Positions 54,341-62,497 of a stretch of 64,000 nt of DNA are shown in pieces; the stretch's first letter is position 1; the number at the start of each line of letters is the position of its first letter. The notes below the pieces were generated by a model, which had not been told where the DNA came from, did not search any database, and saw only the letters and a list, made by a program, of their open reading frames with translations. Made by a program: the position numbers and the translations under genes. This stretch comes from Spirosoma sp. KUDC1026 (GTDB lineage Bacteria > Bacteroidota > Bacteroidia > Cytophagales > Spirosomataceae): NCBI RefSeq assembly GCF_013375035.1, contig NZ_CP056032.1, positions 2,760,001 through 2,824,000 on the forward strand, written 5' to 3'.

Positions 54341-55876
54341 TTAGTGGCCACCTGGTCCAATGGGGAGAACCACCTCGTTGGTACGTTTGGCTTCTTTGAC
54401 CAGGAAGCAGGATGCCGCTGCCAGCAATAGGCAAATTCCCGCCAGTACCAGCGCGTTACGGGGGTCGTTACCCAGCAGGGGCTCATAATAGAGGGGTACG
54501 GTAAGCATTCCGATAAACTGCGGTACACAGATAAACCCATTGAAAATACCCATGTACACGCCCATCCGCTCTTTAGGAACCGCCACCGACAGCATCAGAT
54601 ACGGCATCGACATGATTGATCCCCAGGCCAGCCCAATGATGGTCATGCCGATGAGATAGATGAATTTGTCGTTGGAGGTAAGCGTCAGAAAGAAGCCCAT
54701 AGCCCCAATCGAGAGGAACACGGCGTGGGTAGCCCGGGCACTGCCAATGGCTTTTGCAATGCGCGGAATAAAGACCGAAATCAGGGCGCAGGAAATGCTG
54801 AACATAGCAAAACACAATCCTCCCCATTTCGTACCTTCCTCAAAACCAAGCGGATTTGACTTCGTGTCCGGTGCGTTGAACGCGTACCGGGCCACGGCCA
54901 GCGATAGATACTGCCACATAAGCGGGAGACCGTACCAGGTGAAAAACTTAACCCACCAGAGCTGTTTCATCACCGTAGGCATGGCCGAGAGCGAAGCCAG
55001 TACTTCCTTGAAAATAGGAAGCATCAGGAACAGATAGCTACCTGCCAGTACACCCACTCCCCACAGCAAGCCCGTTACCCAGCCACCGATCCGGGCGGCA
55101 AAAAAGAATGCCAGAATGGCCCCGCCCAGCGAGAGAGCCAGATGCCAGAAGGAAATCGATTTTTTCTCTTCGTCACTAAAAACATGTGGTTCCTTATACC
55201 TGTCGTCAATGGGAGGGTACTCTTTTGTCGTGCGAACGGTCCAGAAAACCGAGAGCAGGATAGCAGCCGCACCAATGTAGAACGGATACCGTACCGAGTT
55301 TGGAATCCCATTCGCTAACTGCCCATCCGACATGACCATCGATATGCCCATGAGGGGCAGTATGTAAGGCATCAGGTTGGCCAGGGTTTGCCCGAATCCA
55401 ACCATGAACGACTGCACGGCAAAGCCGGTTGGACGCTGTTTATCGTTGAGAATGTCGCCGACAAAAGCCCGGAAGGGTTCCATCGCGGAGTTCAGACCTG
55501 CATCGAGCATCCACATCAGCCCCGCTGCCATCCAGACAAATGACGAGTTGGGCATAAAGATCATGGCAATACTTCCGAACAAGGCCCCCACCAGTATAAA
55601 GGGCTTTCGGCGGCCCCAGCGTGGCGACCAGCTCCGGTCTGAAACGGCCCCAATAATCGGTTGAAGCAACAGCCCCGTCAGAGGGCCAGCGAGCCAAAGG
55701 CCCGGAATAGACGCTTCATCGGCACCCAGATACCGATAGATAGGACTCATGTTGGCCTGCTGGAGACCAAAGCCGTATTGAATACCCAAAAATCCGAAAC
55801 TCATGTTCCAGATTTGCCAGAAACTCAACCGGGGACGCTCGGTCTGGGTCGGTTTCTGAATTTTTTCAGTTTGCAT
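54341..55876 (-). CDS. Sugar transporter, SUT/GPH-like MFS
   Basis: A 12-helix permease of 511 residues related to sucrose/maltose-type transporters (SLC45/GPH group). Visible: FGIQYGFGLQQAN-like helix 1 (LGIQYGFGLQQANMSPIYRYLG), the RWGRRKPFIL loop motif after helix 2, and GFAVQSFMVGFGQTLANLMPY in helix 5. With the fructokinase behind it, uptake of a fructose-containing disaccharide is probable. Promoter unclear; the 120-bp gap to the divergent BamA-like gene has only near matches to the -7 consensus. Confidence 0.8.
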   Translation of the reverse strand: MQTEKIQKPTQTERPRLSFWQIWNMSFGFLGIQYGFGLQQANMSPIYRYLGADEASIPGLWLAGPLTGLLLQPIIGAVSDRSWSPRWGRRKPFILVGALFGSIAMIFMPNSSFVWMAAGLMWMLDAGLNSAMEPFRAFVGDILNDKQRPTGFAVQSFMVGFGQTLANLMPYILPLMGISMVMSDGQLANGIPNSVRYPFYIGAAAILLSVFWTVRTTKEYPPIDDRYKEPHVFSDEEKKSISFWHLALSLGGAILAFFFAARIGGWVTGLLWGVGVLAGSYLFLMLPIFKEVLASLSAMPTVMKQLWWVKFFTWYGLPLMWQYLSLAVARYAFNAPDTKSNPLGFEEGTKWGGLCFAMFSISCALISVFIPRIAKAIGSARATHAVFLSIGAMGFFLTLTSNDKFIYLIGMTIIGLAWGSIMSMPYLMLSVAVPKERMGVYMGIFNGFICVPQFIGMLTVPLYYEPLLGNDPRNALVLAGICLLLAAASCFLVKEAKRTNEVVLPIGPGGH

Positions 55877-55996
55877 GTATTGGGTGTTTTTAACTAGTCA
55901 CTGTAGCTTTAGGAACAGTTAACAATTATACGCGACAATTTGTAGGATATAGAGATTATCTTGTCTTATTTTTTTGAAAAAGATGTACTTTTAAGC

Positions 55997-57505
55997 ATGA
56001 TTCCAAAGATATGGCCAATCTATTTAATGATAATAACGGCATGTTTATTTGCCCATTTATCAACGTTTGCCGAGACGACTACTGATTCAACACAGCGAGT
56101 AGTTATCCGCTCGGTTGGCCTGATTGGTAACTATAAAACAAAAGACCGGATCATTCTGCGGGAAATGAGCCTGCACACTGGCGACACAGTGCGGCTCAGC
56201 GATCTGCCCGAACGGATTACCTGGGATCAGCGGAACATCAGTAATACCGTGCTTTTTGTTACGGTCGACATAAAAACAACCTTGACTACGGCCGATTCGG
56301 TGTACACCGCCGATACGCCAAACCTAACTACCCCGGTCGATTCCGCGGGCCTTGCTGCCAGCTCGGAGAAGCCTGCTCAGTTGGCGCAGCTTGACCTGAC
56401 GGTGATCATGAAAGAACGCTGGTACATCATTGCTTATCCCGTGTTCGACATTGCCGACCGGAACCTGAACGAGTGGTGGTACGACCGGGGGAGAGACCTT
56501 CGCCGGACAATCTATGGAGGGCGGTTGAGCTACCGCAACGTAACGGGCACCAACGACCGGTTGCAACTGGCTATTGAACGTGGATTTCTGCAGCGAACGG
56601 TCTTGTCCTATTCCAGACCTTATATTGACAAAGCTCAGAAAACGGGCCTTCGGTTCGATCTGAGCTATTCGACCAACAAGGAAATTCCTTACCGAACCCA
56701 GGCCGATAAATGGCTCTTCGTCCGTTCAGACGAGTTGCTGCGTACGCGTATGTATGCCGAGTTGATTTTAAGCCACCGCCGTGGTCTGTATCAGTACCAT
56801 ACTGCTGGCGTTCGCTATAACCTTAATGAAATTGCAGATACCATTGCCCGGCTTAACCCCGACTATTTTCTGAATGGGCAAACCCGGCAACGTTACCTGA
56901 GTTTGTCGTACGGCTATCGTTACGACCGGCGCGATAACGTTGTGTACCCGCTCCAGGGAAAACTCATAACGGCGGGGGGCGGCATCAGTGGTTTGCTGCC
57001 CGGCGATAATTTCCGTTTCGTCGACGCCTATGCCTCGATGACCCGCTACTGGTCGCTGGGTAAGCAGTTCTATCTGGCGTCGGGGGTGCGCGGCCGCGTG
57101 ACCTGGCCGACGCGCCAGCCTTATTATAACCTCCGGGGTCTGGGAAGTTCGGTAGACATGGTGCGTGGGTACGAACTTTACGTGGTGGATGGTCAGCGGA
57201 CGGCTATCTGGCGAAATAGCCTGCGGTACCAGCTGTTCAACGTTCGGAAGGAACTGAGCTGGCTGCACATCCGGCAATTCAACACCCTTCCCATTGCGGC
57301 CTATATAACGGCCTTCGGCGATGCGGGGTACGTAAGCAGTACCGTAGCGGAGCAGTATCAGAGCAGATTAGCCAACCGCCCGCTGCTCGGAACAGGCATG
57401 AGCCTAGATGTTGTTACGTTTTATAATCTCGTAATCCGGTTCAGCGGCACCATAAACGCCCAGGGCAAAACCGGATTTTTCTTCAATTTGGCGCAGGAAT
57501 TGTGA
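55997..57505 (+). CDS. BamA/TamA-like outer-membrane protein
   Basis: Outer-membrane protein of 502 residues in the Omp85-like surface-antigen group. After a signal peptide (WPIYLMIITACLFAHLSTFA) one POTRA-like domain is visible (VVIRSVGLIGNYKTKDRIILREM), then an insertion, and from about residue 150 a barrel with typical strands (YIDKAQKTGLRFDLSYSTN, LSLSYGYRYDRRDNVVYPLQG near the barrel's middle, and RGYELYVVDGQRTAIWRNSLRY). BamA itself has five POTRA domains, so this is a short paralogue of unknown cargo. ATG 55997 fits the signal peptide; a TTG start 36 bp earlier does not. Confidence 0.8.
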   Translation: MIPKIWPIYLMIITACLFAHLSTFAETTTDSTQRVVIRSVGLIGNYKTKDRIILREMSLHTGDTVRLSDLPERITWDQRNISNTVLFVTVDIKTTLTTADSVYTADTPNLTTPVDSAGLAASSEKPAQLAQLDLTVIMKERWYIIAYPVFDIADRNLNEWWYDRGRDLRRTIYGGRLSYRNVTGTNDRLQLAIERGFLQRTVLSYSRPYIDKAQKTGLRFDLSYSTNKEIPYRTQADKWLFVRSDELLRTRMYAELILSHRRGLYQYHTAGVRYNLNEIADTIARLNPDYFLNGQTRQRYLSLSYGYRYDRRDNVVYPLQGKLITAGGGISGLLPGDNFRFVDAYASMTRYWSLGKQFYLASGVRGRVTWPTRQPYYNLRGLGSSVDMVRGYELYVVDGQRTAIWRNSLRYQLFNVRKELSWLHIRQFNTLPIAAYITAFGDAGYVSSTVAEQYQSRLANRPLLGTGMSLDVVTFYNLVIRFSGTINAQGKTGFFFNLAQEL

Positions 57506-57587
57506 CGATTTAACGGATTGTTGGTTCAGATAAAACAGTAATGAACAAACAGTACCGGTTTTATACGATCATTTACCTCAAATTAAT

Positions 57588-58160
57588 ATGAAGAAAACAG
57601 TTTTACTTCTTTTTGTGAGTTTGCTGATTGGACTGAACGCCTGCCAAAACCTTGATCAGGCTTCCGAACAGACTAAAGATTCGTCAACTACAACTGAAGC
57701 TGGAACGCCCTCCGGAAATGTCATTACCGAACGATTGGCCAGTCTGGGCCTGACGACCGATAGTGACTGGCGGGGCATCAACCTCGGTGATGCTTACAAT
57801 ACTGTCGCGAAACGGGAGAAAAGCGAGCCCTTCGAGCGTGATGATGAACACGTTGGCTACACGCTCGAACTTAAAAACCTGGAAACGGTCGATATTCTTT
57901 ATTATCAGGAAGATCAGAAAGTATCGGCCATTGAAGTCGATCTATACGTAAATACAGAAGCAGCCGTAACTGAGTACCGAAAAGACCTGATGACGTATTT
58001 CAGCAGACGATACGGCGCTGGAGAAATAGACGAAGAAACAACAACCTGGGCGTCTTCAAAAGGTAAAATCGTTACGTTGAAAGACGTATCGAAAGGCAAG
58101 GATTACGGTCTTAAAATCCGCATTCTGCCATCCGATGATGCCGTAGCTATGACGAAGTGA
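57588..58160 (+). CDS. Lipoprotein of unknown function
   Basis: A 190-residue protein with a clear lipobox: MKKTVLLLFVSLLIGLNAC, so Cys19 is the predicted lipid site. The mature part starts with a Ser/Thr-rich linker (about residues 25-45), followed by an alpha/beta domain containing LGDAYNTVAKREKSEPFERDD and YYQEDQKVSAIEVDLYVN, which weakly resembles small periplasmic SmpA/BamE-type folds. I do not recognise a named family. It lies 82 bp after the BamA-like gene on the same strand, so it could support outer-membrane work, but that is only position. Confidence 0.6.
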   Translation: MKKTVLLLFVSLLIGLNACQNLDQASEQTKDSSTTTEAGTPSGNVITERLASLGLTTDSDWRGINLGDAYNTVAKREKSEPFERDDEHVGYTLELKNLETVDILYYQEDQKVSAIEVDLYVNTEAAVTEYRKDLMTYFSRRYGAGEIDEETTTWASSKGKIVTLKDVSKGKDYGLKIRILPSDDAVAMTK

Positions 58161-58190
58161 AGGATTCTGCTGTTAAATAACTCGAGCTAT

Positions 58191-58415
58191 ATGATTTATC
58201 GACTAGAAATAGATGATCGCCACGAAACGGCGAGAGCTGTCCTGGACTTTATCCGCCAAATGGCGAGCAAAAATAAAGCGATAAAAAGGCCTGTTGCTGT
58301 TACTGACTTTAACAAAATGCCATTGACTGAACGGCCGTTAGGAATTATGAAGGGGAGTTTCAAACTGTCGCCTGATTTCAATGAGCCACTGGACGATCTA
58401 AAAGATTACATGTAA
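58191..58415 (+). CDS. DUF2281-type antitoxin, partner toxin missing
   Basis: A 74-residue protein whose C-terminus (GIMKGSFKLSPDFNEPLDDLKDYM) has the GxxKGxxxxxxDFxxPLDDxxxYM ending of DUF2281/VapB-type antitoxins, which neutralise PIN-domain RNases. In complete modules the toxin start overlaps the antitoxin stop. Here an ATG does overlap the stop (TAATG at 58413-58417) and reads MRLL, a typical PIN-toxin beginning, but the frame then runs without PIN motifs into a terminator. So the toxin appears deleted and the antitoxin is an orphan. Confidence 0.65.
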   Translation: MIYRLEIDDRHETARAVLDFIRQMASKNKAIKRPVAVTDFNKMPLTERPLGIMKGSFKLSPDFNEPLDDLKDYM

Positions 58416-58439
58416 TGCGTCTTCTAATGTCGTTAACCA

Positions 58440-58474
58440 CAAGAGGCCGGATGGTTCAACCATCCGGCCTCTTG
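58440..58474. terminator. Hairpin between the antitoxin and the PepSY-like gene
   Basis: Perfect 17-bp arms (CAAGAGGCCGGATGGTT and its complement) with a one-base nominal centre, so a real loop of about five bases. It lies between converging genes and likely serves both; no long T-run is seen on either side. Confidence 0.65.
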
Positions 58475-58492
58475 CATTGTGTGACGGCTCGA

Positions 58493-58858
58493 CTACCGGC
58501 GACCCCGCTTGCTGCGGCCACCACCGGGATGAGCAGGCATCTTGCGTTCGTTCAGCAGCGTACCTTTCTCGTCGAAATGCAGTAATGTCCGGCTATCCTG
58601 TTTGTCGGTAACGACGACGAGGTAAGCTCCTTTCTCGCCTTTACCGGCCCGGCGGATGGTTGCATCCGGATACTTGTCTTTCACGGTTGCGGCAACCGCC
58701 GACGGCAGATCCTTCACCTCAACCGGCGTCAGGTTCCGCATACCGCCCCGCATGGGGCGGTTCTGGCTCATCCGGCGGGTCGAATCGACTTGTTGGGCAA
58801 AACTGCTTCCTACGCTGATGGCGCCCAGCAGGGCAGCCATAATGATCACTTTCTTCAT
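58493..58858 (-). CDS. Small exported PepSY-like protein
   Basis: A 121-residue protein with a signal peptide (MKKVIIMAALLGAISVGSSFAQ), a short Arg/Met-rich linker, one PepSY-like domain (DLPSAVAATVKDKYPDATIRRAGKGEKGAYLVVV, then LLHFDEKGTLL) and a basic Gly/Arg tail. PepSY-like domains are common in Bacteroidota exported proteins and thought to bind or inhibit; the function here is unknown. It is the last gene of the minus-strand group behind the ECF sigma factor (69-bp gap after the Spy-like gene), which suggests it belongs to that regulon. Confidence 0.68.
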   Translation of the reverse strand: MKKVIIMAALLGAISVGSSFAQQVDSTRRMSQNRPMRGGMRNLTPVEVKDLPSAVAATVKDKYPDATIRRAGKGEKGAYLVVVTDKQDSRTLLHFDEKGTLLNERKMPAHPGGGRSKRGRR

Positions 58859-58927
58859 GGTTTACTGTTGTTTGATTCGTTAGGTGTTGTTTACTGTAAA
58901 AACCTGCGCACTGACTGAAAATTAATT

Positions 58928-59425
58928 TCAATCTGTCCGTTGCCTGCCAGCGGTACCAGCACGACGATTGTTCCAGGCGGCTGCCTGCGGAAGCTTACGA
59001 ACGATATTAGCCAGCTTTTTCCGCTGCTCGGGGGTGCAGATTGCCGCTACCTGCTGGAAGTGACGAAGCGTTAGCAGATCGATCCGGGCGAGTTGATTAT
59101 GATACGCCTGCGCCTGGGCCAATAGAGTTGAGTCTGCCGCTGTTATGTCACTAAGCTGCCCGAAGAAACGCTTCCGCATGGGTCGAATTCCTTCGGCTAA
59201 CGCCCGACGCTCAGAAAAGTAGTGCTCCCGGAGTTCGTTGTATTGCTGCCGCTGCTGTTCTGTAAAATCGAGTTGCCTGGTCAGAAACGTTCGTCGTTCA
59301 TTAGGCCGAAAACCATCGCGGTGCCCGTGCCTGAATGGCCCAAACCAAATCAGCAGCGCGACGTTCAGAATAGCCAGACCGAGGACGAGGGCAATCAGCA
59401 GGCGATATTTTTGACGATCATTCAT
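58928..59425 (-). CDS. Spy/CpxP- or ZraP-like periplasmic sensor protein
   Basis: A 165-residue protein anchored by one N-terminal helix (YRLLIALVLGLAILNVALLIWF) with the rest in the periplasm. The periplasmic part is helical, with LDFTEQQRQQYNELREHYFSE and CTPEQRKKLANIV, two LTxxQ-like repeats as in Spy, CpxP and the metal-sensing CnrX/ZraP. These proteins act as chaperones or sense metals and envelope stress. The start ATG 59425 overlaps the upstream stop by 8 bp, so it is coupled to the putative anti-sigma gene. Its His-rich segment (FRHGHRDGF) could bind metal. Confidence 0.75.
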   Translation of the reverse strand: MNDRQKYRLLIALVLGLAILNVALLIWFGPFRHGHRDGFRPNERRTFLTRQLDFTEQQRQQYNELREHYFSERRALAEGIRPMRKRFFGQLSDITAADSTLLAQAQAYHNQLARIDLLTLRHFQQVAAICTPEQRKKLANIVRKLPQAAAWNNRRAGTAGRQRTD

Positions 59426-59747
59426 TAACGTAATCGATTGAATTAGTTGGTAGATAATCGGCCACGAATCCGTCATAGGTCGTTACGTCGTCGGTAGTTG
59501 TCGGGGCCGAATCCGAGTAGTAGAACAGGGCTCCCGCGTTGAGTAGCACAATCAGGCCAAAAGCGCTCAGGGCATAGGCGGGTCGACGTAGCCAGACCGG
59601 TGTCCAGCCAGTATCCGGCCGCTGTGCCAGTCGGGCCTGTAGCCGGGTATAAAAAAATGGCCGGGGCTCTTCGGGTGATACCTCCTTTAGCTTATTGAAT
59701 CGCCGTTCCCAGCGTTCATCATCGGTCAATGGTGCTGAATCGTTCAT
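59418..59747 (-). CDS. Putative anti-sigma factor, single-pass membrane protein
   Basis: A 109-residue protein with a cytoplasmic N-terminal part (about residues 1-52), one membrane helix (about 55-75: LSAFGLIVLLNAGALFYY) and a short periplasmic tail. It begins one base after the ECF sigma gene, the usual place for an anti-sigma factor. The zinc-binding HxxxCxxC motif of ZAS domains is absent, so if it is an anti-sigma factor it is of another type. No family recognised; the role is inferred from position and topology. Confidence 0.55.
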   Translation of the reverse strand: MNDSAPLTDDERWERRFNKLKEVSPEEPRPFFYTRLQARLAQRPDTGWTPVWLRRPAYALSAFGLIVLLNAGALFYYSDSAPTTTDDVTTYDGFVADYLPTNSIDYVNE

Positions 59748-59748
59748 G

Positions 59749-60330
59749 TTAATTTCCGTTGAATACGTCGGCGTAATAGGGTTGTAATTTCGTGCGTAAC
59801 TGCCGTTTGGCCCGGTGCAGCAGCGACTCCACCGCCGACACCGTTGTCTGAAGGATCGCTGCCACTTCTTTGTAGGATAATCCTTCCATGTAATGAAGTG
59901 TGAAAGCCGCCCGCTGCGTGTCAGGAAGTTGCCCTACAGCGCGAAGCAGTAGTTGATTTTCTTCGGTCTGAGCGAGGGCCTGCTCCGGCTGGCTGGTATC
60001 CGGTGGGTCGTGCAGTAATTCATTCGATGCCCCAAACAGACTGGTTACAAAGGCGAATCGTTTGCGGGTACGTTTCTTTCGCAGATGGCTCAGTGACTGG
60101 GTCGTCGTAATTCGATACAGCCACGTACTGAAAGTAGCCTCGCCCCGAAACTGCCCGATAGTTTCGTACACTTCGGCAAACACTTCCTGGGCTACATCGT
60201 CAGCTTCGTCGCGGTCACCCAGCAGCCGGAACGCCAGATTGAAAACCCTGGTCTGGTAGGTTTCGACAAACCGGCGGAAAGCCGCTTCGCTGCCCGCTTT
60301 CAGTTCGATAAGTAGCTCAGATTCCGTCAC
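59749..60330 (-). CDS. ECF-type RNA polymerase sigma factor
   Basis: Sigma-70 family, extracytoplasmic function type, 193 residues. Region 2 is seen in FNLAFRLLGDRDEADDVAQEVFAEVY with FRGEATFSTWLYRI (promoter melting), and region 4 as QLPDTQRAAFTLHYMEGLSYKEVAAILQTTVSAVESLLHRAKR with the helix-turn-helix. No long C-terminal extension. The gene heads a tight operon with a putative anti-sigma factor, a Spy-like protein and a PepSY-like protein, so it probably controls an envelope-stress or metal response. It is 146 bp downstream of ilvE and separated by a terminator. Confidence 0.93.
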   Translation of the reverse strand: MTESELLIELKAGSEAAFRRFVETYQTRVFNLAFRLLGDRDEADDVAQEVFAEVYETIGQFRGEATFSTWLYRITTTQSLSHLRKKRTRKRFAFVTSLFGASNELLHDPPDTSQPEQALAQTEENQLLLRAVGQLPDTQRAAFTLHYMEGLSYKEVAAILQTTVSAVESLLHRAKRQLRTKLQPYYADVFNGN

Positions 60331-60422
60331 CGCTGTCGTTTTGTCAAACCGTTTGTTTTCTTAGGTGCCATTACGCTGGAAAACCTGCGCCTGGGAATGA
60401 AAAAAGATCAGTCAAAAGAAAA

Positions 60423-60443
60423 CCCCGGCTAAATTGGCCGGGG
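60423..60443 (-). terminator. Terminator of ilvE
   Basis: Stem CCCCGGC / GCCGGGG with a 7-base loop, extended by A/T pairs, followed on the minus strand by TTTTCTTTT. It lies 33 bases after the ilvE stop and upstream of the sigma gene. Confidence 0.7.
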
Positions 60444-60476
60444 CTTTCTTTATGGTATAAACTGGACGTTTGAAAA

Positions 60477-61547
60477 CTAGATTTTCTGCACCCAGCCGAA
60501 GGGATCGTCAATTTTGCCCGTGCGCAGATCGCCCAGGTAGTTCGATACGCGAACCGCAAAAGACTCTTCCGGAGCAAACTCAGGCAGCATATGGTCTTTG
60601 CCATTATAGCCAATCAGGGCGTAGGCCGATGCGCCTACGGCCGTACCAGCCCCGAAAGCTTCCGTCAGTCGCCCGCTCTCAATACCACTGATCACCTCGT
60701 CAATTGATACCAGCCGCTCTTCGACTTCCATGCCCCAGTGTTTGGCAATGGCAATAATAGCTGCGCGGGTCGTTCCTTTCAGAATCGAATCGGACGTAGC
60801 GGGCGTAACCAGCTTGCCATCAATAACGAACATGATGTTCATCGTACCTGATTCCTCGATGTATTTGTGCTCCCGTGCGTCGGTCCAGATCAACTGATCG
60901 TACCCCTGCTGCTGCGCCAGCAGCGTTGGGTACATCGACGCGGCATAGTTACCCGCGCATTTCGCGTAACCCGTGCCGCCCGGTGCCGACCGAATGTACT
61001 CGGTCTCTACTTTCAGCTTGGGCGGGTTGCTGTAATACGCACCAACGGGGCACGTAAAAATGCAGAAACGGTACGTTTTCGAAGGGGCCACACCCAGGTA
61101 GTTATCCGAGGCAAACATGTACGGCCGGATATACAGCGAACTGTTCGGTGTCGACGGTACCCAGTCAGCATCAACGCGTAACAGCGCTTCCAGACCGCCC
61201 ATGAATACTTCTTCGGGTAGCGTGGCCATGCACATCCGGCGCGCCGATTCGTTCATCCGCTCGAAATTGGCCAGCGGATTGAACAGCAGTACGTCGCCTT
61301 CATCGTTTTTATAGGCTTTCATCCCCTCAAAAATCGACTGACCGTAATGCAGCGCTGATAGGGCCGGGTTGATCGTGAAATTGTCAAACGGCACGATCTG
61401 CTGATTTTGCCATTGACCGTCTATGAAATCGGCCACGAACATATGGTCCGAGAAGTGTTTTCCGAAAGGCAGATGATTAAAATCTACTTCCTGAATCCGG
61501 GAGCGTTCCGCTTTCCGCAATTCAATTTGTAAGACGTCCGTCGTCAT
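60477..61547 (-). CDS. ilvE: Branched-chain amino-acid aminotransferase
   Basis: PLP enzyme of fold type IV that makes or degrades leucine, isoleucine and valine. The 356-residue protein has SALHYGQSIFEGMKAY near residue 65, RMCMATLP, SLYIRPYMFASDNYLGVAPS, GTGYAKCAGNYAAS with the Schiff-base lysine near 193, ESGTMNIMFV and EAFGAGTAVG. This is the long BCAT-II-like form (mitochondrial/Bacillus type). An exact -7 core TAGATTTG lies 74 bases upstream; there is a terminator after the stop, so it is a single-gene unit. Confidence 0.94.
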   Translation of the reverse strand: MTTDVLQIELRKAERSRIQEVDFNHLPFGKHFSDHMFVADFIDGQWQNQQIVPFDNFTINPALSALHYGQSIFEGMKAYKNDEGDVLLFNPLANFERMNESARRMCMATLPEEVFMGGLEALLRVDADWVPSTPNSSLYIRPYMFASDNYLGVAPSKTYRFCIFTCPVGAYYSNPPKLKVETEYIRSAPGGTGYAKCAGNYAASMYPTLLAQQQGYDQLIWTDAREHKYIEESGTMNIMFVIDGKLVTPATSDSILKGTTRAAIIAIAKHWGMEVEERLVSIDEVISGIESGRLTEAFGAGTAVGASAYALIGYNGKDHMLPEFAPEESFAVRVSNYLGDLRTGKIDDPFGWVQKI

Positions 61548-61620
61548 GATCTGGTAATGTTAATACTTGGGTAACTGCTTAGCCACCTGCGGTTAACCGC
61601 CTGTTACTAACCGTCTGCGG

Positions 61621-61628
61621 CAAATCTA
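61621..61628 (-). promoter_or_regulatory. -7 promoter element upstream of ilvE
   Basis: Minus-strand TAGATTTG, an exact TAnnTTTG match 74 bases before the ilvE ATG. A TTTA lies 15 bases upstream as a weak -33. Between this core and the start is a perfect 12-bp palindrome GCGGTTAACCGC (61590-61601) that could be a regulatory site. Confidence 0.42.
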
Positions 61629-61692
61629 AATAAATAGATCGACTAAAGGGTATTTATTTGCCGAACTTCAGCCGACTTTTCCCCATCGGCAA

Positions 61693-62271
61693 TTAGGACC
61701 GGCTGGTCCATGTAATTTCTTCCGCATCCAGGTCCTGTGCCATAGTTCTGCCCAGCACGAACAGGTAGTCGGACAGGCGATTGAGGTACTGCAGAATCAG
61801 CGGATCAACGTGCGAAACGGTTGTCGTCATTAAGTCGTCATTCAGGGCCGCAACCAGCCGCTCGGCCCGGCGGCAAACGGTTCGGGCCAGGTGACAGAAC
61901 GAAACGGCCTGATGCCCCCCCGGCAGAATAAACGAACGTAACGCCGGGAGCGTCGCATCCATCGCGTCAATGGCTGTTTCCAGAGCTGTAATATCCTCCG
62001 GCTTGATCGCGGGCAGAGACTTGGTCGCTGTTGTGGCTGGTTTCTCCGGGTCGACGGCCAGTTCTGCTCCAATTGTGAATAACCGATCCTGAATTTCTTT
62101 CAGACCTGATCGACGATCGTTGTTAACGGATTGATCACGTACTAACCCAATCCAGGCGTTCAACTCGTCAACCGTACCGTACGTATCAATCTGCAGGGAC
62201 GCTTTGCTTACCCGGCGTCCTCCAATCAGCGCTGTCTGCCCTGTATCACCTGTTTTTGTGTAAATCTTCAT
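61693..62271 (-). CDS. Cob(I)alamin adenosyltransferase, PduO type
   Basis: ATP:cob(I)alamin adenosyltransferase, making adenosylcobalamin for B12-dependent enzymes, 192 residues. The family signature is complete: MKIYTKTGDTGQTALIGGRRVSK at the N-terminus (ATP binding), TYGTVDELNAWIG, CHLARTVCRRAERLV and LQYLNRLSDYLFVLGR at the subunit interface. No other cobalamin gene is near. Followed by a possible hairpin (TTGCCGA/TCGGCAA around 61658-61692). Confidence 0.93.
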   Translation of the reverse strand: MKIYTKTGDTGQTALIGGRRVSKASLQIDTYGTVDELNAWIGLVRDQSVNNDRRSGLKEIQDRLFTIGAELAVDPEKPATTATKSLPAIKPEDITALETAIDAMDATLPALRSFILPGGHQAVSFCHLARTVCRRAERLVAALNDDLMTTTVSHVDPLILQYLNRLSDYLFVLGRTMAQDLDAEEITWTSRS

Positions 62272-62410
62272 AGAACTGATAAACCAAAAAAACGGACGAA
62301 TGGCTACGAAGTCGGCTGAGCTGGCGCTTTGAGTCGGGAAGCAGTGGCATTACGGTCAAAGCGATTAACGCAAACCGTTTCTAAACGAACGGATTTCACC
62401 GTTCGGGCCG

Positions 62411-62418
62411 TACCTTTG
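62411..62418 (+). promoter_or_regulatory. -7 promoter element with upstream hairpin
   Basis: TACCTTTG, an exact TAnnTTTG match, 79 bases before the ATG at 62498. Just before it is an inverted repeat CGAACGG / CCGTTCG (62386-62392 and 62399-62405, 6-base loop), which would cover the -33 to -10 region and could be an operator. No TTTG at -33. Confidence 0.42.
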
Positions 62419-62497
62419 CCCCCTGAAATACGAAACCAGGTGCCGAACAATGATGTACAGGTACTCCGCCTGATCTGAAAGCGGCATCTATCCTTTT

